Below the pieces are notes generated by a model that was not told the DNA's origin, did no database searches, and saw only the letters and a program-made list of their open reading frames with translations. A program made the position numbers and the translations under genes. Source: Panax quinquefolius (taxonomy: Eukaryota > Streptophyta > Magnoliopsida > Apiales > Araliaceae). From it: a stretch of DNA of 64,000 nucleotides. The DNA lies in NCBI GenBank assembly GCA_020205615.1, contig CM035165.1, positions 91,202,005 to 91,266,004 on the forward strand, given 5' to 3'. This document shows positions 48,674 through 60,060 of this stretch, one piece after another (the first letter of the stretch is position 1; each line of letters opens with the position of its first letter).

Positions 48674-51423
48674 TGATGGCGACCCCAAAATAGGTCCATT
48701 CCATCCAACCCATTCTAAAGTCGCCAAATACATGAGTGCGAAACAACTACAACTTTATTATCACAACAATAAAGCGTGAGTTTAAATACAAATATTATCT
48801 TCAGACAATATTTATACTCAAATAAATCCTCATCACATTTATTGATACATTATTTTACAATAATGGTGAGGACTACTAAACAACTCTCTCTCAGAACCTT
48901 CATTCCATACCCCCACTAAGTACTCGCTACATTCTCGCCTCCGAGAAGAAAAATGGAACAACAAGGAAAGGGTGAGCTCAACTAGCCCGGTAAAGAATGT
49001 TATGACTAAGATAATATACAACAATTATCGTTAGTCTCCAACGAGGAAAAATACGATAGAATCTGATAGACAACAAGTTTCGGATCAATATTCATGATGA
49101 AATAATAATTCATAGAAGAGTTACGTGAGAATGAAATCTACTATAATCTATGAATTTAATGGTCCATCATCAATATTTTATCCTGTAACATCAATCAATA
49201 TTCATCTCAAATCAAATATTCATCTTTGCACTACTGAGGCCAAAGATATTCATCAATCGATCGTATTCATCTCAACACTGTTCATCTTTGCACTAAAGGC
49301 CAAAGATATTCATCGATCGGTCGTGTTCATTTAAACACGCTTTCATCTTCACTACGGTGCCAAAGATATTCATCGATCGGTCATGTTCATTTAAAACTTT
49401 CGCTCATCTTTGCACTACACTGAGCCAAAGATATTCTTGAAATCATTCATCTTTGACTCTGGGCCAAAGATATTCAATAATATCATCATTTAAGGCTGAG
49501 GATGATGAAAAATATTTTTAAAGAAGCGAATCCGGTGAAACAAAATGACAAGGATTAAGGATTAAGGATTCGTATACTTTGTTTTATCCATGTCCAATAA
49601 TACCTCAAAAATAATCATAGTGGTGTAAAATTCAAGAATGATCAAAACATGGATCTGATCAAAGCTAGTATCCGAATAGATATTTTAGACGAAAAAGAAA
49701 AATTTTCATTTTTGATTGAATAGTCTTAGATTCGTGTGAATAGTCAGAGTATCGTGAATAGTGCCGTATACGTGAATAGTAACTCCGACACCAAAAGATA
49801 GAAATTCCACAAAAAAAACATTTTCACGCTTCATGAATAGTACTCGTGAATAGTAACTCGTGAATAGTAACTCATGAATAGTAACTCATGAATAGTAACC
49901 CCGACATGAAAAAGTTCCAAATTTGATAAAAACTTCAGATCAACATTTCAAAGATAATGATATTGAAGAAATAATATCATTACTGAAAAAATAATATCCC
50001 TTACCTCGAAAAGACGGTACTTTAGTTGAAACACCAGGATATAGTCTTTGAAGGAAACTCAGACCGTCTAACAATACTCAAAGTATACTCAAAATACTCA
50101 CAAGAATACGCTCGATAATATATAGAGAGAGAGAGAGAAAACTTGTTTACGGTGTGATTTTCAATTCTAAACAGCCCTCTATTTATAGGAAAATGTTAGC
50201 CGTAGCCAAGCAGACTTGACTTTGCTACACGATGGCTTTACTCGCTACTATTGCCACCCACCACATTTGAAATAAAATTCAGCACATTTTTTTCACCAAC
50301 CACAAGTGGGGCCCACTCAATTCTAGAATTTTCCACCAAAATCAATTATAAACCTAATTTAGAATCAGACACCTCTTAAAATTCACAACAAATCATTCGT
50401 GCATTTTAACGGTTCAAAATTTGTGGACATATACTCAACTTATGTATGTATAACATACCCAAAATTACCACAATCCAACTAGTCGGATTAAAATTATAAC
50501 CCCCAATAATATATCTAAAACCCCGATTTGATTTTTTAATACCTCCAATCAGATAAAATCTTGATAAAACACCTCAACATTAATTCCTTCATTAATAACC
50601 ACATAAATAAATCCATCATTTATATTCATATAAAATAAATATTTCTTTATCATATGAATCAATAATTAATTATTCACAAATAATATTACTGAGAATCACA
50701 TTTATATAACCAGAAACATTCCAAAGGGAAAGGGGCTTTCAATAAGGATCTCTCTCATCGGGCGTAGCATGATTAGGTGACCAAACCTCTCCTTAGGCGT
50801 AACTTTCTAGACATTGCCAATAATGTTATCTAATAATATTATTCAAATAATATGAATTATTGATCCGATAATGGGAAATCATGTGCGATGACAATTATTG
50901 AACAATGATAATATAAAATATCAACGCAAAGAATTATTGAATCAATAAAATAAAATATTGAGCGAAGAATTCTTTGTAACAATTATTGAAAGTAGTGCCA
51001 TCTTACGTAAGGATCAATAATTCAACAATCATGCAATACCGTGGGGTCTTCTTTGTGCGACCACGCCAGTATTCTTGTATTTTAACCAACGGGTATTCCA
51101 AGCGATCTTAACAGAATAACTACTGCAGTTATTTATAACCACCCAAACTTTGTCGTTTTCCTCATCCAATCGCTTTCAAGTTATGGGCCCATTACATGGT
51201 CGCTACTTGGCCGTAAATACGAATATTCCCCGAAAGCGATGCGAATATTCCACGACCAAACGAATATTCCCGACAAAAATGAATATTTTATAACCACTTT
51301 GCTTATTTTGAAATATTTGCGTATTTAACCCTTAACTATCCACATTAATCAAATCAACCTTACTATTTCAAGATAATAAATAAAGGAAATTCCTTTTTAT
51401 TTAAAAAATTTAGGGGTCTTACA
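48674..51423 (-). repeat. Element C LTR, copy 3 (5' LTR by orientation)
   Basis: Plus-strand ends are TGATGGCGACCCC and GGTCTTACA, followed by the target duplication TAAGA. It has the same minisatellites and TATA box as the other copies. Confidence 0.92.
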
Positions 51424-51699
51424 TAAGATCATCTTATCTAATATTATTTTGTTGTTATTATTATTATTAAATTCAAAATATGATTATATTACAAATATAA
51501 GTAATTTTAGGATAAGATCCCATGTAACACGTACGAAATAGTTTTTATTAAATTAGGACAAATCATTTAGATATGACTTGGAGCTATAATAATAAAAGAA
51601 CAAATTATAAAAATCAATAAAACAAATTTTCAATGTTGTTATCCTCAAATAAATCCATTCCTTCATAGTGATTGAAGAAAAATCTAAAGAAAATAACTT

Positions 51700-51890
51700 G
51701 CTGCGTTTGTGAGTTTAGAGGGATGGGATGCGAAGGGAAAATATAAGAGCGGAAAGAGTGGGAAAAGATGGGAAGGGATTATAGTTTTCCCTTGTCATGT
51801 TTGTGAGTTTTAGAAATAAAAGAAATTGATGCGATTTTAATGATATTTTTGTTTATTTGTGAGTTTAGAAAGAGGGAAGAGAGTGAAAAA
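51700..51890 (+). repeat. MITE-like dispersed repeat, copy 2
   Basis: Homologous to 33725-33916 in the opposite orientation; it has three 'tttgtgagttta' words and 'attatagttttcccttgtcatg'. Confidence 0.6.
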
Positions 51891-52689
51891 TATATATATC
51901 CAAAACGACTTAAGTCCCTTTGTTTCGGCAAGGAGGGAGTAGAATAGATGTGTGTATAGATTTACTCGATTATATGGATAGTTTCCATGTAGGCTCCACC
52001 ACTTGGGTATAATATGTTATAAGTATACATTGGGTCTCACCTTCATGTAAGAAGTAACCATGTAAAAATATCAAAAACACATGAGGAATTAGTGCTCGGT
52101 GCTCCTCAACTGATTATCGTGGTCGGTCACATTGAATGTAGGGATTCTTTTTGTTTGTTTTTTCTTTTAAAGGGTAAAAATAAAAAATTAATAAATCTTA
52201 GTGCTGAAAATGTATTCCAAAAGTCTTAGATTCTTCCACTTTTCACTAATTTCCATTTGAAACTTTTTAAAGTTTTTTCAAAGTAATGACAACACCAACC
52301 AATGCAATTTATAAGATAAATGTTGAGGTACAGTATGTTATTGCATAATAAATTTCGAAAGAATCCCATATCCTGACAATCCTTTTGTTTAAGACATGAT
52401 ATGATATCCATTGCTAACTTTGCTTGTTTGCAATCATGGACTGTAATATTTTCACTCAAATGACAAGTCCCTTTCAAAAACTTTGATACTGTTGAACCAA
52501 TATGCTCCATGTCAAACACCTGGTGTGCGCCCATCTATTGCTTAGTTTTTTTTTTTTTCTATTTGAACTATTTCAGTATCTCTAATAAAATCTCTAAATT
52601 TCTTTGAAACTAAGAATTCTTCATTCTGAGAGGAAGTACTTAGATAAGGAAAATGATATACATTTTGACAAATATTGGATCCTTCTTAA

Positions 52690-53050
52690 TTCTACTTTTC
52701 TCATGTATGCACATACGTCGCAATCAAATCATAATTCAAACTGAAAACTTTCGCAATGTATAGCAGGACTCTTTATATAATTCTAACTTATTCTTTGAAT
52801 AAAAACAAAATCCTCATTTAATTAAAAAAAATAAGGGAAAAGATGTTTTCTAGAGGAGGACACAAAAATTAAATTGGGACCCATCTTAATTTTTAGATTT
52901 CCTCATCATATATGCACATACGGCACAATTAAATCATAAAAAACTCTTTAAGATAATTCTAACTTATTCTTTGAATAACAAGCAAAATCCTCACTTAATT
53001 TTTAAAAAAAATTAAGGAAAAAATGTTTTCTCGAGGAGGATACAAAATTT
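52690..53050. repeat. Two-copy local duplication
   Basis: 'tcatgtatgcacatacg..gcaatcaaatcat..ttctaacttattctttgaataa..caaaatcctca..taatt..atgttttct(a/c)gaggagga' occurs twice in tandem (about 52700-52862 and 52905-53043) with indels. Confidence 0.7.
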
Positions 53051-53744
53051 CACTCGGTCAAGTGCCAAAAAAACTGAATTCTATACATGTTTAGTGATGT
53101 GGGATTCTGTTCTAAAAGACATTACCACCAATTTAGTTTTGCCCCAATTGCATTTGTAAAGCAAAGAAAAGATTGCATGGAAGTTGGATTATGAATTTAT
53201 TGAAGTAATTTGGTCAGTGGCTGCGCGAACGCAAGCCCCCGCTGTCACAAATTATGATGTAGGCTCCACCACTTGGGTAGACCTTAGGTGAGCACCCCTC
53301 CAGAGTGCAATGGAGGTCACTAACCTAGGCCATGGGCCTTTATGATCACCCATTGACCCCAACCAGGTAAGTATGTTTAAATGTCCAATGTACATTCTTA
53401 TTTATACACTTGTGAGGGAGCCTCTATTTGCGTGTGGTCAATGTCATTGTGGGACTTGTAGTTTTTGGTCATTTGCTGTCTCAAGTTCAGCAGCACCAAG
53501 GTGACATATCCTTCTGCAACCTAAGTTTTTACAATATAATTCAAAATTATAAGAACTAACAGTTGAGTTACAACAATTGCTACAGAACATCCTCGCCTAA
53601 CCATAGCTGCATTGCCATGGAAACTAATTTCTAAACTTGCAAGGTAATAAAATTACAAGAAAATAGCTTTGCTTCATGTGTAAAAGAATTTTACTACAAA
53701 AAAATTAAAATGTGAAAATACAAAAAATGTTGTCTTTAATAAGT

Positions 53745-54222
53745 GATAGGCTGAGATTGTTGATGGGAAAAACATTTGTCTTACTCCTTCAGCCTTAATA
53801 ATGGGAAAAATGATAGCTGATGCATCATGTGAAGTGAAAAAGTATTATAAAAAATCAATATCTTTTTATCATTTTAATTATGTGTATTAGCATAATATAG
53901 AGGAAGAACATAATGTGCTCAAATAGTTGTGTAAAAATGGTACATACTAAAATCAATCTAGCCCCAAGCCATGCACGTTTTGGTGAAGGAAGTGGTAGTA
54001 ATAGGCGGCCAACACCATAAATTGCCACCGAGAAGAAATGAAGAACCAAGCTCAATGGTTGGGGGTTTAGACCAGATAGCAGAGCAATTGGACCATTTGA
54101 GAAAATGCCTCCAAGGCTCAAGTAATCAAAACACGCTTGGCGCATTTCATTTCTTGCTTGATTAGGTGATGCACAAAATACCTTATAAAGGGCACCTGCG
54201 AATGTGTTTATTGTTGATGCCA
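53745..54222 (-). pseudogene. Squalene epoxidase (squalene monooxygenase) last two exons, gene fragment
   Basis: Squalene epoxidase is an ER flavoprotein that makes 2,3-oxidosqualene for sterols and triterpenes. Exon 53948-54222 (acceptor AACCAG, donor GTATGT) encodes VASTINTFAGALYKVF, ARNEMRQACFDYLSLGG, NGPIALLSGLNP, LVLHFFSVAIYGVGRLLLP, a C-terminal membrane segment. About 120 bp downstream, 53826-53745 encodes ASAIIFPIIKAEGVRQ and MFFPSTISAY, the final exon. The base pair expected to be AG before it reads AT, and the usual end of the protein after AY is not conserved. No upstream exons are visible before the TNL pseudogene, so this is a gene fragment. It lies in inverse orientation to its neighbour. 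Confidence 0.85.
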
Positions 54223-54429
54223 CTGGTTGCAAATATCACAATGCAAGAAGATATTTGCTAATAATATTCCAACTTTTCTTGAAACTAGGCTTAATTGGTT
54301 GAGTTTTGATACTATGTAATTGTACACCCCCCTAATATTATTTTGCTATTATTATTATTAGTATTATTAAATTCTAAATATGATTATAAGAATTTATCTG
54401 ATATGAGATTCATGTGAAATATCTTTGTT

Positions 54430-54526
54430 GATCAGTTAAAGAAATTAGAGAAGCTCAAGATAAGTTTTGAATTCTTGTCAAGAATATATTCCTCCATATT
54501 GCTTGTGTCTTTGATGGAACTGACAA
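54430..54526 (+). pseudogene. TNL resistance-gene pseudogene, NB-ARC part left of the Copia insertion
   Basis: Frames give QLKKLEKLKISFEFL, then after a shift KNIFLHIACVFDGTD, the ARC2 segment of TIR-NBS-LRR proteins (usual form NIFLDIACFF). The sequence stops at GACAA, the target duplication of the Copia element, and resumes at 59289 in the same frame (DKDCTINILES). TIR, P-loop and kinase-2 motifs are not present upstream, so the pseudogene is truncated. Confidence 0.75.
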
Positions 54527-54756
54527 TGTTAAAATATATGAAAATATATTCTGGTATATTGTAATCCTTTAATTATGCTAAGTTTAGATATTAGTCAAAT
54601 ATTGTTAGCAAATGTTTAGCAAATGTACCATTAGTTTAGCAAATGTAAAGGCTAGAATATCTCATAGTTCTTAGAATTGTAAGTAGAAGAAATCGATGTA
54701 CATGTATATATAATTGTCAAAGATTAATGGAAAAACACAGGAATTAATCTCTTTCA
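54527..54756 (+). repeat. 5' LTR of the Copia element
   Basis: It runs TGTTAAAATATATG...CTCTTTCA. 'tagcaaatgta' words repeat three times near its middle. Confidence 0.95.
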
Positions 54757-54769
54757 TGGTATCAGAGTA
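54757..54769 (+). other. Primer-binding site of the Copia element
   Basis: TGGTATCAGAGTA directly after the LTR is complementary to the 3' end of initiator tRNA-Met. Confidence 0.88.
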
Positions 54770-54811
54770 AATCTCGATCCTCTCTATCTCGAAACAACCT
54801 CTTCCATTGCG

Positions 54812-57800
54812 ATGGCAACCCATGACAAAGCCAACCCCACATATCATCTTCGCCTCTCTATCACCAATGTTAAATCCTCATACCTATTACATTGAGGCGG
54901 ACAACGATTTGTACCATTCATGGTGGCTTTATTCACGGTTCATGTCAAAATCCATGATTTATATCCCCACATCGTCCCCCCTAAGGACGACACAGAGGCG
55001 GCGGCATACGCTGCTTCTAAGGCTGCGAACCTTCCCCTATGGAACCTTCTACACGCCATTCTCCTAAAGGATGACACCGCTCAAGGAGCATGGGCTCGCT
55101 TAGAGTCTATGTTCCAAGATAATAAAGTGTCGCGTGCAACCCACCTTGAAGAGGAACTTTCAGATCTCGTGTTTGAAAATTTTACCTCCATTGATAGCTA
55201 CTGTAACAAAATTAAATCTCTTGCGGATAGACTTGCTGATGTTGACGCACCCATCTCAAACAATCGTCTGGTACTCAAACTTACAGCAGGCCTTCCCGAA
55301 GCTTATGCAGTTACATTAGATATCATACAAAATCAGGAACCGTTGCCCTCCTTTGAGAGTTGTCACTCTCGCTTGAAACTTGCAGAACGGACTATCAAGA
55401 ACCGCTTGTCAAAAGAAGGTGCTTTTTTGAGTCGCACCCAATCTGCCCTTATCACAGTCCACATGCTTCTCAAAAATCTACCCAAGCCTCACATTCAGGC
55501 CCTAAGGGTAATAAAAATAATAAAAATGCTTCGAAGAAGAACGGTAAGGACGCGGATCTGGCCCACAATCGACTCCAAAGCAACGACCTAATACTGATGG
55601 TGCGTTTAATTGGGCATCTTGGGCGCAAGTGGCTTGTGACAAAGGGCTTCTACACCGCCACTGTGCCCATATCCCGCTTCGCTTGGACTCCACGACCCAC
55701 TAGTGGTCGGGTTTCACGCCTCCTGACCCAGGTATTCGGGTGCTCTACTCAAGTATTCACCGCTTCTCATCCTGCATGCATACACACTAACCGATATTGA
55801 AGCCGCTATGCACGCTTTCTCCTACCCTGCTCCTGATGGAAATTTCTATATGGACACTGGTGCCACTTCTCATATGACGGCGGACCAAGGTACACTCTCC
55901 TCCTATGTTACTTCGAGCATTAAAAATAACAACATTGTAGTCGGTAGTGGTCATTGCATACCCATTCTTGGTCACGGCGATCTTACATTAAGCCACCCCT
56001 ACCCACCCTTTTCTCTACCCAATGTTTTACATGCTCCAAAACTAATTAAAAACCTCATATCAGTCCAAAAATTTACCACTGATAACTCCGTTTCTGTCAC
56101 CTTTGACCCGTTTGGTTTTTCTGTGCTTGATTTACAGACGGGAGCCAAACTAATGAGATGTAACAGTACCGGTGACCTTTATCCTCTATTTCCACACGTC
56201 CAAGCTGGTTCCTCCGTCAATCCTTCAAATTTTTCAAATTTATCACTTACGGTCTTTGGCATAATCGTCTCGGACAATTTTGACTAATTTTGTCTTCTGA
56301 TCCCTTCATAGCAAAAATTTTATCGATTACAATAAAGCTTGTACTATTTTTTGCTCTTCCTGTCAATTAGGGAAACATTCAAAACTTCATTTTTCCAAGT
56401 CTATGTCGTTAACTGCTTCTCCATTCGATATTATTCACAGTGATATTTGGACTTCCCCCGTTGTTAGCTCTTTGGGCCATTGTTATTATGTTTTATTTCT
56501 TGATAATTATAGCAAATTTCTATGGACTTTTCCAATTGCAAAGAAATCACAAGTCAAAAACCTTTTCATTTCTTTTCACTCATTCGTTCCAAACTCAATT
56601 TGCACGTAATATCAAGACTTTTCAATGTGATAATGGTACCGAATACGTCAATAACACTTTACAAAGCTTCTTTGATACCCACGGCATGGTGTATCGTTTA
56701 TCATGTCCCTATACATCACAACAAAATGGCAAAGCGGAACGACATATAAAATCTATCAACAACATCATCAGAACGTTACTAGCTCACGCTTCGATGCCCC
56801 TCTCCTTTTGGCATCATGCACTTGAAATGGCAACGTATCTTCTAAACATATTACCAACTAAAGTTCTAGGATTTCAGTCTCCTACTCAAATTCTTTATCA
56901 CTGTGACCCCATCTTTTCGTCACTTAGGGTCTTTGGTTGCTTATGTTACCCTCTTTTTTCCTCCCCCACTATACACAAATTACAAGAACGCTCTACTCCG
57001 TGCGTTTATCTTGGCCCAGCGCCAAACCATCGTGGGTCTAAGTGCTTCGATCCATCAAGTGGTAAAATTATAATTAGTCGGCATGTGAAATTCAATGAAC
57101 ATGAATTTCCTTTTTCCAAAACCACACCTCCTCCCCTTACTGACTATGAACTATTGGACCCGACTCCGTATCCACACCACTTACAATTTCCTAGCCTAAA
57201 TCCGTCAGACAACCACACTGACCCTCCCCACGACATTCCCAACTCCCCACCTCAAATACAGCCCGTACCTACTGTGCTTCAACAAATTTCACACGCTGAT
57301 TCTTCCACCGCTACACTGCCCTCCCCTGCATCATCCCCTACGCCACAAACGTCTACCACTGACCCGCCTACACTTTCACAAAATCCTCCTATCAGTACCA
57401 CTTTTCATTCCATGAAAACTCGCGCTAAAGACGGCGTATACAAACCCAACTCAAAATACTTCTCCAGTCTCGTCATAACACAATCGCCTTCGATATCCCC
57501 TCTTCCTCAGTCACCTATCGATGCTTTACGTGACCCGAATTGGAAAACTGCAATGTTGGATGAATTTAATGCTCTTATTAGCAATGGAACATGGGAATTA
57601 GTACCTCGGCCTCTTAATGTGAATGTTATCTGGTCTATGTGGATTTTTCGTCATAAACGTAAATCTGATGGTTCATTTGAGAGGCATAAAGCCCGCTTTG
57701 TAGGTGATGGAAAAATGCAGCAGCAGGGCATTGATTGTGATGAAACATTTAGTCCCGTTGTCAAACCGGCTACTATTCGTACCGTGCTCAGTCTCCCAAT

Positions 57801-59048
57801 TTCGAAGTCTTGGTCAATACATCAATTAGATGTCAAAAATGCATTCTTACATGGACATCTACATGAGACAGTCTATATGCATCAACTGATGGGTTTCCGC
57901 GACAAAGTTCATCCACATCATGTATGTTTGCTTAAAAAATCTCTTTACGGCCTAAAACAGGCCCCTTGAGCTTGGTATCGATGATTTGATTTTTGTGGCG
58001 ACGTTAGGATTCTCTCACGATAAGTGTGACCATTCTCTTTCATATACAACAACAATGCGGCATCACTCAAGCATACATATTATTATACGTTGATGATATT
58101 ATTTTGACTACATCTTCTGACCAACTTCGTAAGTGTTTTATGACTAAGCTAAGTGATGAATTTGCTATGAAGGATCTCGGTCCACTAAGTTTTTTCTTGG
58201 GTATTGCTGTGACTAGACACGCTAATGGTCTATTTTTATCGCAAAAACAATATGTTGCTGATATAGTTGAAAGAAAGCTGGAATGACCAACTGTAGTCCA
58301 AGCCACACTCCTGTCGACACTAAGTCAAAATTGAGTGGCGCTTCGATTCTCCTTACGATGATCCGACTTCAGATCGTAGTCTTCTTTGGTGCATTACAAT
58401 ATCTCACCTTTACCAGACCAGATATTTCCTATGCTGTCCAGCGGTATGTTTACATATGCATGATCCTAAACAGGAGCACATGAACGCCCTGAAGCGTATT
58501 ATGCGTTATGTGAAGGGCACGTTATCCTACGTCCTTTATTTATATCGGTCTCCTACACACACTCTCTCTCAGATAATCGATGCGGATTTGGGGGTGGTTG
58601 CCCGGATACTAGACGCCTACTTCAAAGTTAGTTCTTGTGTGTTCTTAGGTGACAATCTCATCTTCGTCGTCAAAACGACAACCTATTTTGTCTCGATCAA
58701 GTGCGTGGTTAGAATACTGTGGGCGTTGCCAATGTGGTTTCTGACACTTGTTGGCTTCGCAACCTACTTGTTGAATTACATTGTCCAATTTCTCATGTTA
58801 CTTTGGTATATTGTGACAATGTCAGTGCCATCTACTTATCCCAAGCAATCCCGCTTCAACATCAACGGACCAAACACATTGAAATGGATATTCATTTTGT
58901 CCGAGAAAAAGTTGCTAAAGGCGAAGTCCGTGTTTCACATGTACCTTCCCGCTATCAAATTGCGGATATCTTTACTAAAGGGCTACCACGCATATTATTT
59001 GATGATTTCAGATCCAGTCTTAGCGTTCGTGAACCTCCCGATATGACT
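54812..59048 (+). pseudogene. Copia gag-pol polyprotein, several frame breaks
   Basis: The ATG at 54812 starts MATHDKANPTYHLRLSITNV, then a stop at about 54893; gag continues in another frame (LFTVHVKIHDLYPHIV, 54920-55590; UBN2-type gag). Protease: DTGATSHM (55853-55876). Integrase: DIIHSDIW (about 56427), DNGTEYV, QQNGKAERH (about 56717-56743). RT: AMLDEFNALISNGTWELV, QLDVKNAFLHG, then TGA at 57967-57969 where family members have Arg (CGA), and YVDD at 58086-58097. RNase H and tail: QRTKHIEMDIHFVRE, VPSRYQIADIFTKGL up to about 59045. Catalytic motifs of all domains are kept, so decay is recent or partly artefactual. Confidence 0.9.
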
Positions 59049-59057
59049 GCGGGGGCG

Positions 59058-59288
59058 TGTTAGAATATATGAAAATATATTCTGGTATATTATAATCCTT
59101 TAATTATGCTAAGTTTAGATATTAGTCAAATATTGTTAGCAAATGTTTAGCAAATGTACCGGCTAGTTTAGCAAATGTACCGGCTAGAATATCTCATTGT
59201 TGCCGAATTGTAGGCCGAAGAAATCGATGTACATGTATATATAATTGTCAAAGATTAATGGGAAAACACAGGGAATTAATCTCTTTCA
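59058..59288 (+). repeat. 3' LTR of the Copia element
   Basis: It runs TGTTAGAATATATG...CTCTTTCA after the G-rich tract GCGGGGGCG. It is close to the 5' LTR but differs in small clusters around 59160-59170 and 59199-59215. Confidence 0.95.
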
Positions 59289-60060
59289 GACAAGGATTGC
59301 ACAATCAATATACTAGAATCACCTGAGTGGCTGAGCCCGAGAAACGTGGTGTATTATATTGTGGCATCCAGAGGTAGTGTACTGAAAGAAAAAAGTGGCT
59401 TCTCAATTTATGTTGTTATCAATGTTGCATGCAATTCTACGTATCGAACGCTTCTCTCTGCGTGCTTCCAACATTCTCTTATGGCATCCGGTATGTAATA
59501 GTGCTGCACGAGATGCAAATGAGTACATATAGATAGTGATGCATTTGCAAGGATGAAGAAACTAAAACTACTGCAGCTTAATTATGTAAAACTTAGTGGG
59601 AGCTACAAACGATTTCCAAATAAATTAAGGGCATGGGCTCTATTTAGAATCTATACCCAGTGATTTACCTATGGAGAGCTAGCCTTGTTTCTCTTGACAT
59701 GCAGTACAGTAGATTGCAAAAAACTTTTGGAAGGGGCCTAAGGTATGTCTTCTTTTTTCTTTCCTTCTGTTTTCTCTGGGAAATAACAACGGCTTGCCAG
59801 AACCTCGGACATTTCAGGGCCCCAAATCTTGAGAGAATGATCCTCAAAGGTTGTGTAAGTTTGGTTGAGATCTGTAAGTCCATAGAATTTGTTGAGGGAC
59901 TAATTGTGTTACTGGATCCAGAAGATTGCAGAAGCTTCCAAGAAACATATATAAGCAGTCTAAGATTTCTTGAATCACACTAATAATCTCTGCAGGTTGC
60001 TCAAGTCTTAGAGAGTTTCCAACTCAATCTTCTTGAGCAGAACACCTTCAGGCCTATATA
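59289..60060 (+). pseudogene. TNL resistance-gene pseudogene, ARC2-to-LRR part right of the Copia insertion
   Basis: It resumes with DKDCTINILES, then decays until about 59540, where AFARMKKLKLLQLNYVKLSG, a typical start of the TNL LRR domain, appears. Next come LVSLDMQYSRLQK (59690-59725), LGHFRAPNLERMILKGCVSL, VEICKSIEFVEGL, DPEDCRSFQE and RFLES, each close to LRR consensus units, then GCSSLREFPTQSS and a stop near 60045. Frameshifts and stops are frequent. TNL proteins are intracellular immune receptors; this copy cannot work. Confidence 0.82.

Larger units (their letters stand above)
37127..51423 (-). mobile_element. Element C: Ty3/Gypsy tandem array, LTR-internal-LTR-internal-LTR
   Basis: Three LTRs of about 2.7 kb (37127-39841, 42881-45621, 48674-51423) alternate with two nearly identical 3.05-kb interiors, all on the minus strand. 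TAAGA flanks only the outer ends (37122-37126 and 51424-51428), so this was one insertion that later gained an LTR-plus-interior unit, most simply by unequal recombination between LTRs. Both interiors keep gag, part of protease, scraps of RNase H and the integrase C-terminus, and lack the RT core, so the deletion came before the duplication. Confidence 0.9.
51429..53744. other. Intergenic DNA with repeats, no confident gene
   Basis: It contains the second MITE-like repeat (51700-51890), a Stowaway-type terminus 'aaggagggagtag' (about 51929), a local duplication (52690-53050), and 'gtaggctccaccacttgggt' twice (about 51991 and 53261). One 102-codon minus-strand frame at 52226-52534 (MGAHQVFDMEHIGSTVSKFL...) is unrecognised; I do not call it a gene. 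Confidence 0.5.
54527..59288 (+). mobile_element. Ty1/Copia LTR retrotransposon inserted in the TNL pseudogene
   Basis: A 4.76-kb element has LTRs of 230 bp (54527-54756) and 231 bp (59058-59288). GACAA is perfectly duplicated at 54522-54526 and 59289-59293. The primer site follows the 5' LTR directly and a G-rich tract precedes the 3' LTR. The order gag, protease, integrase, RT, RNase H defines Copia. It is complete in length but its reading frame is interrupted. Confidence 0.95.

Noticed and set aside
52226..52534. 102-codon minus-strand frame beginning MGAHQVFDMEHIG
   Set aside because: I cannot match it to a family, it has no supporting context, and its second half is low in typical coding character.
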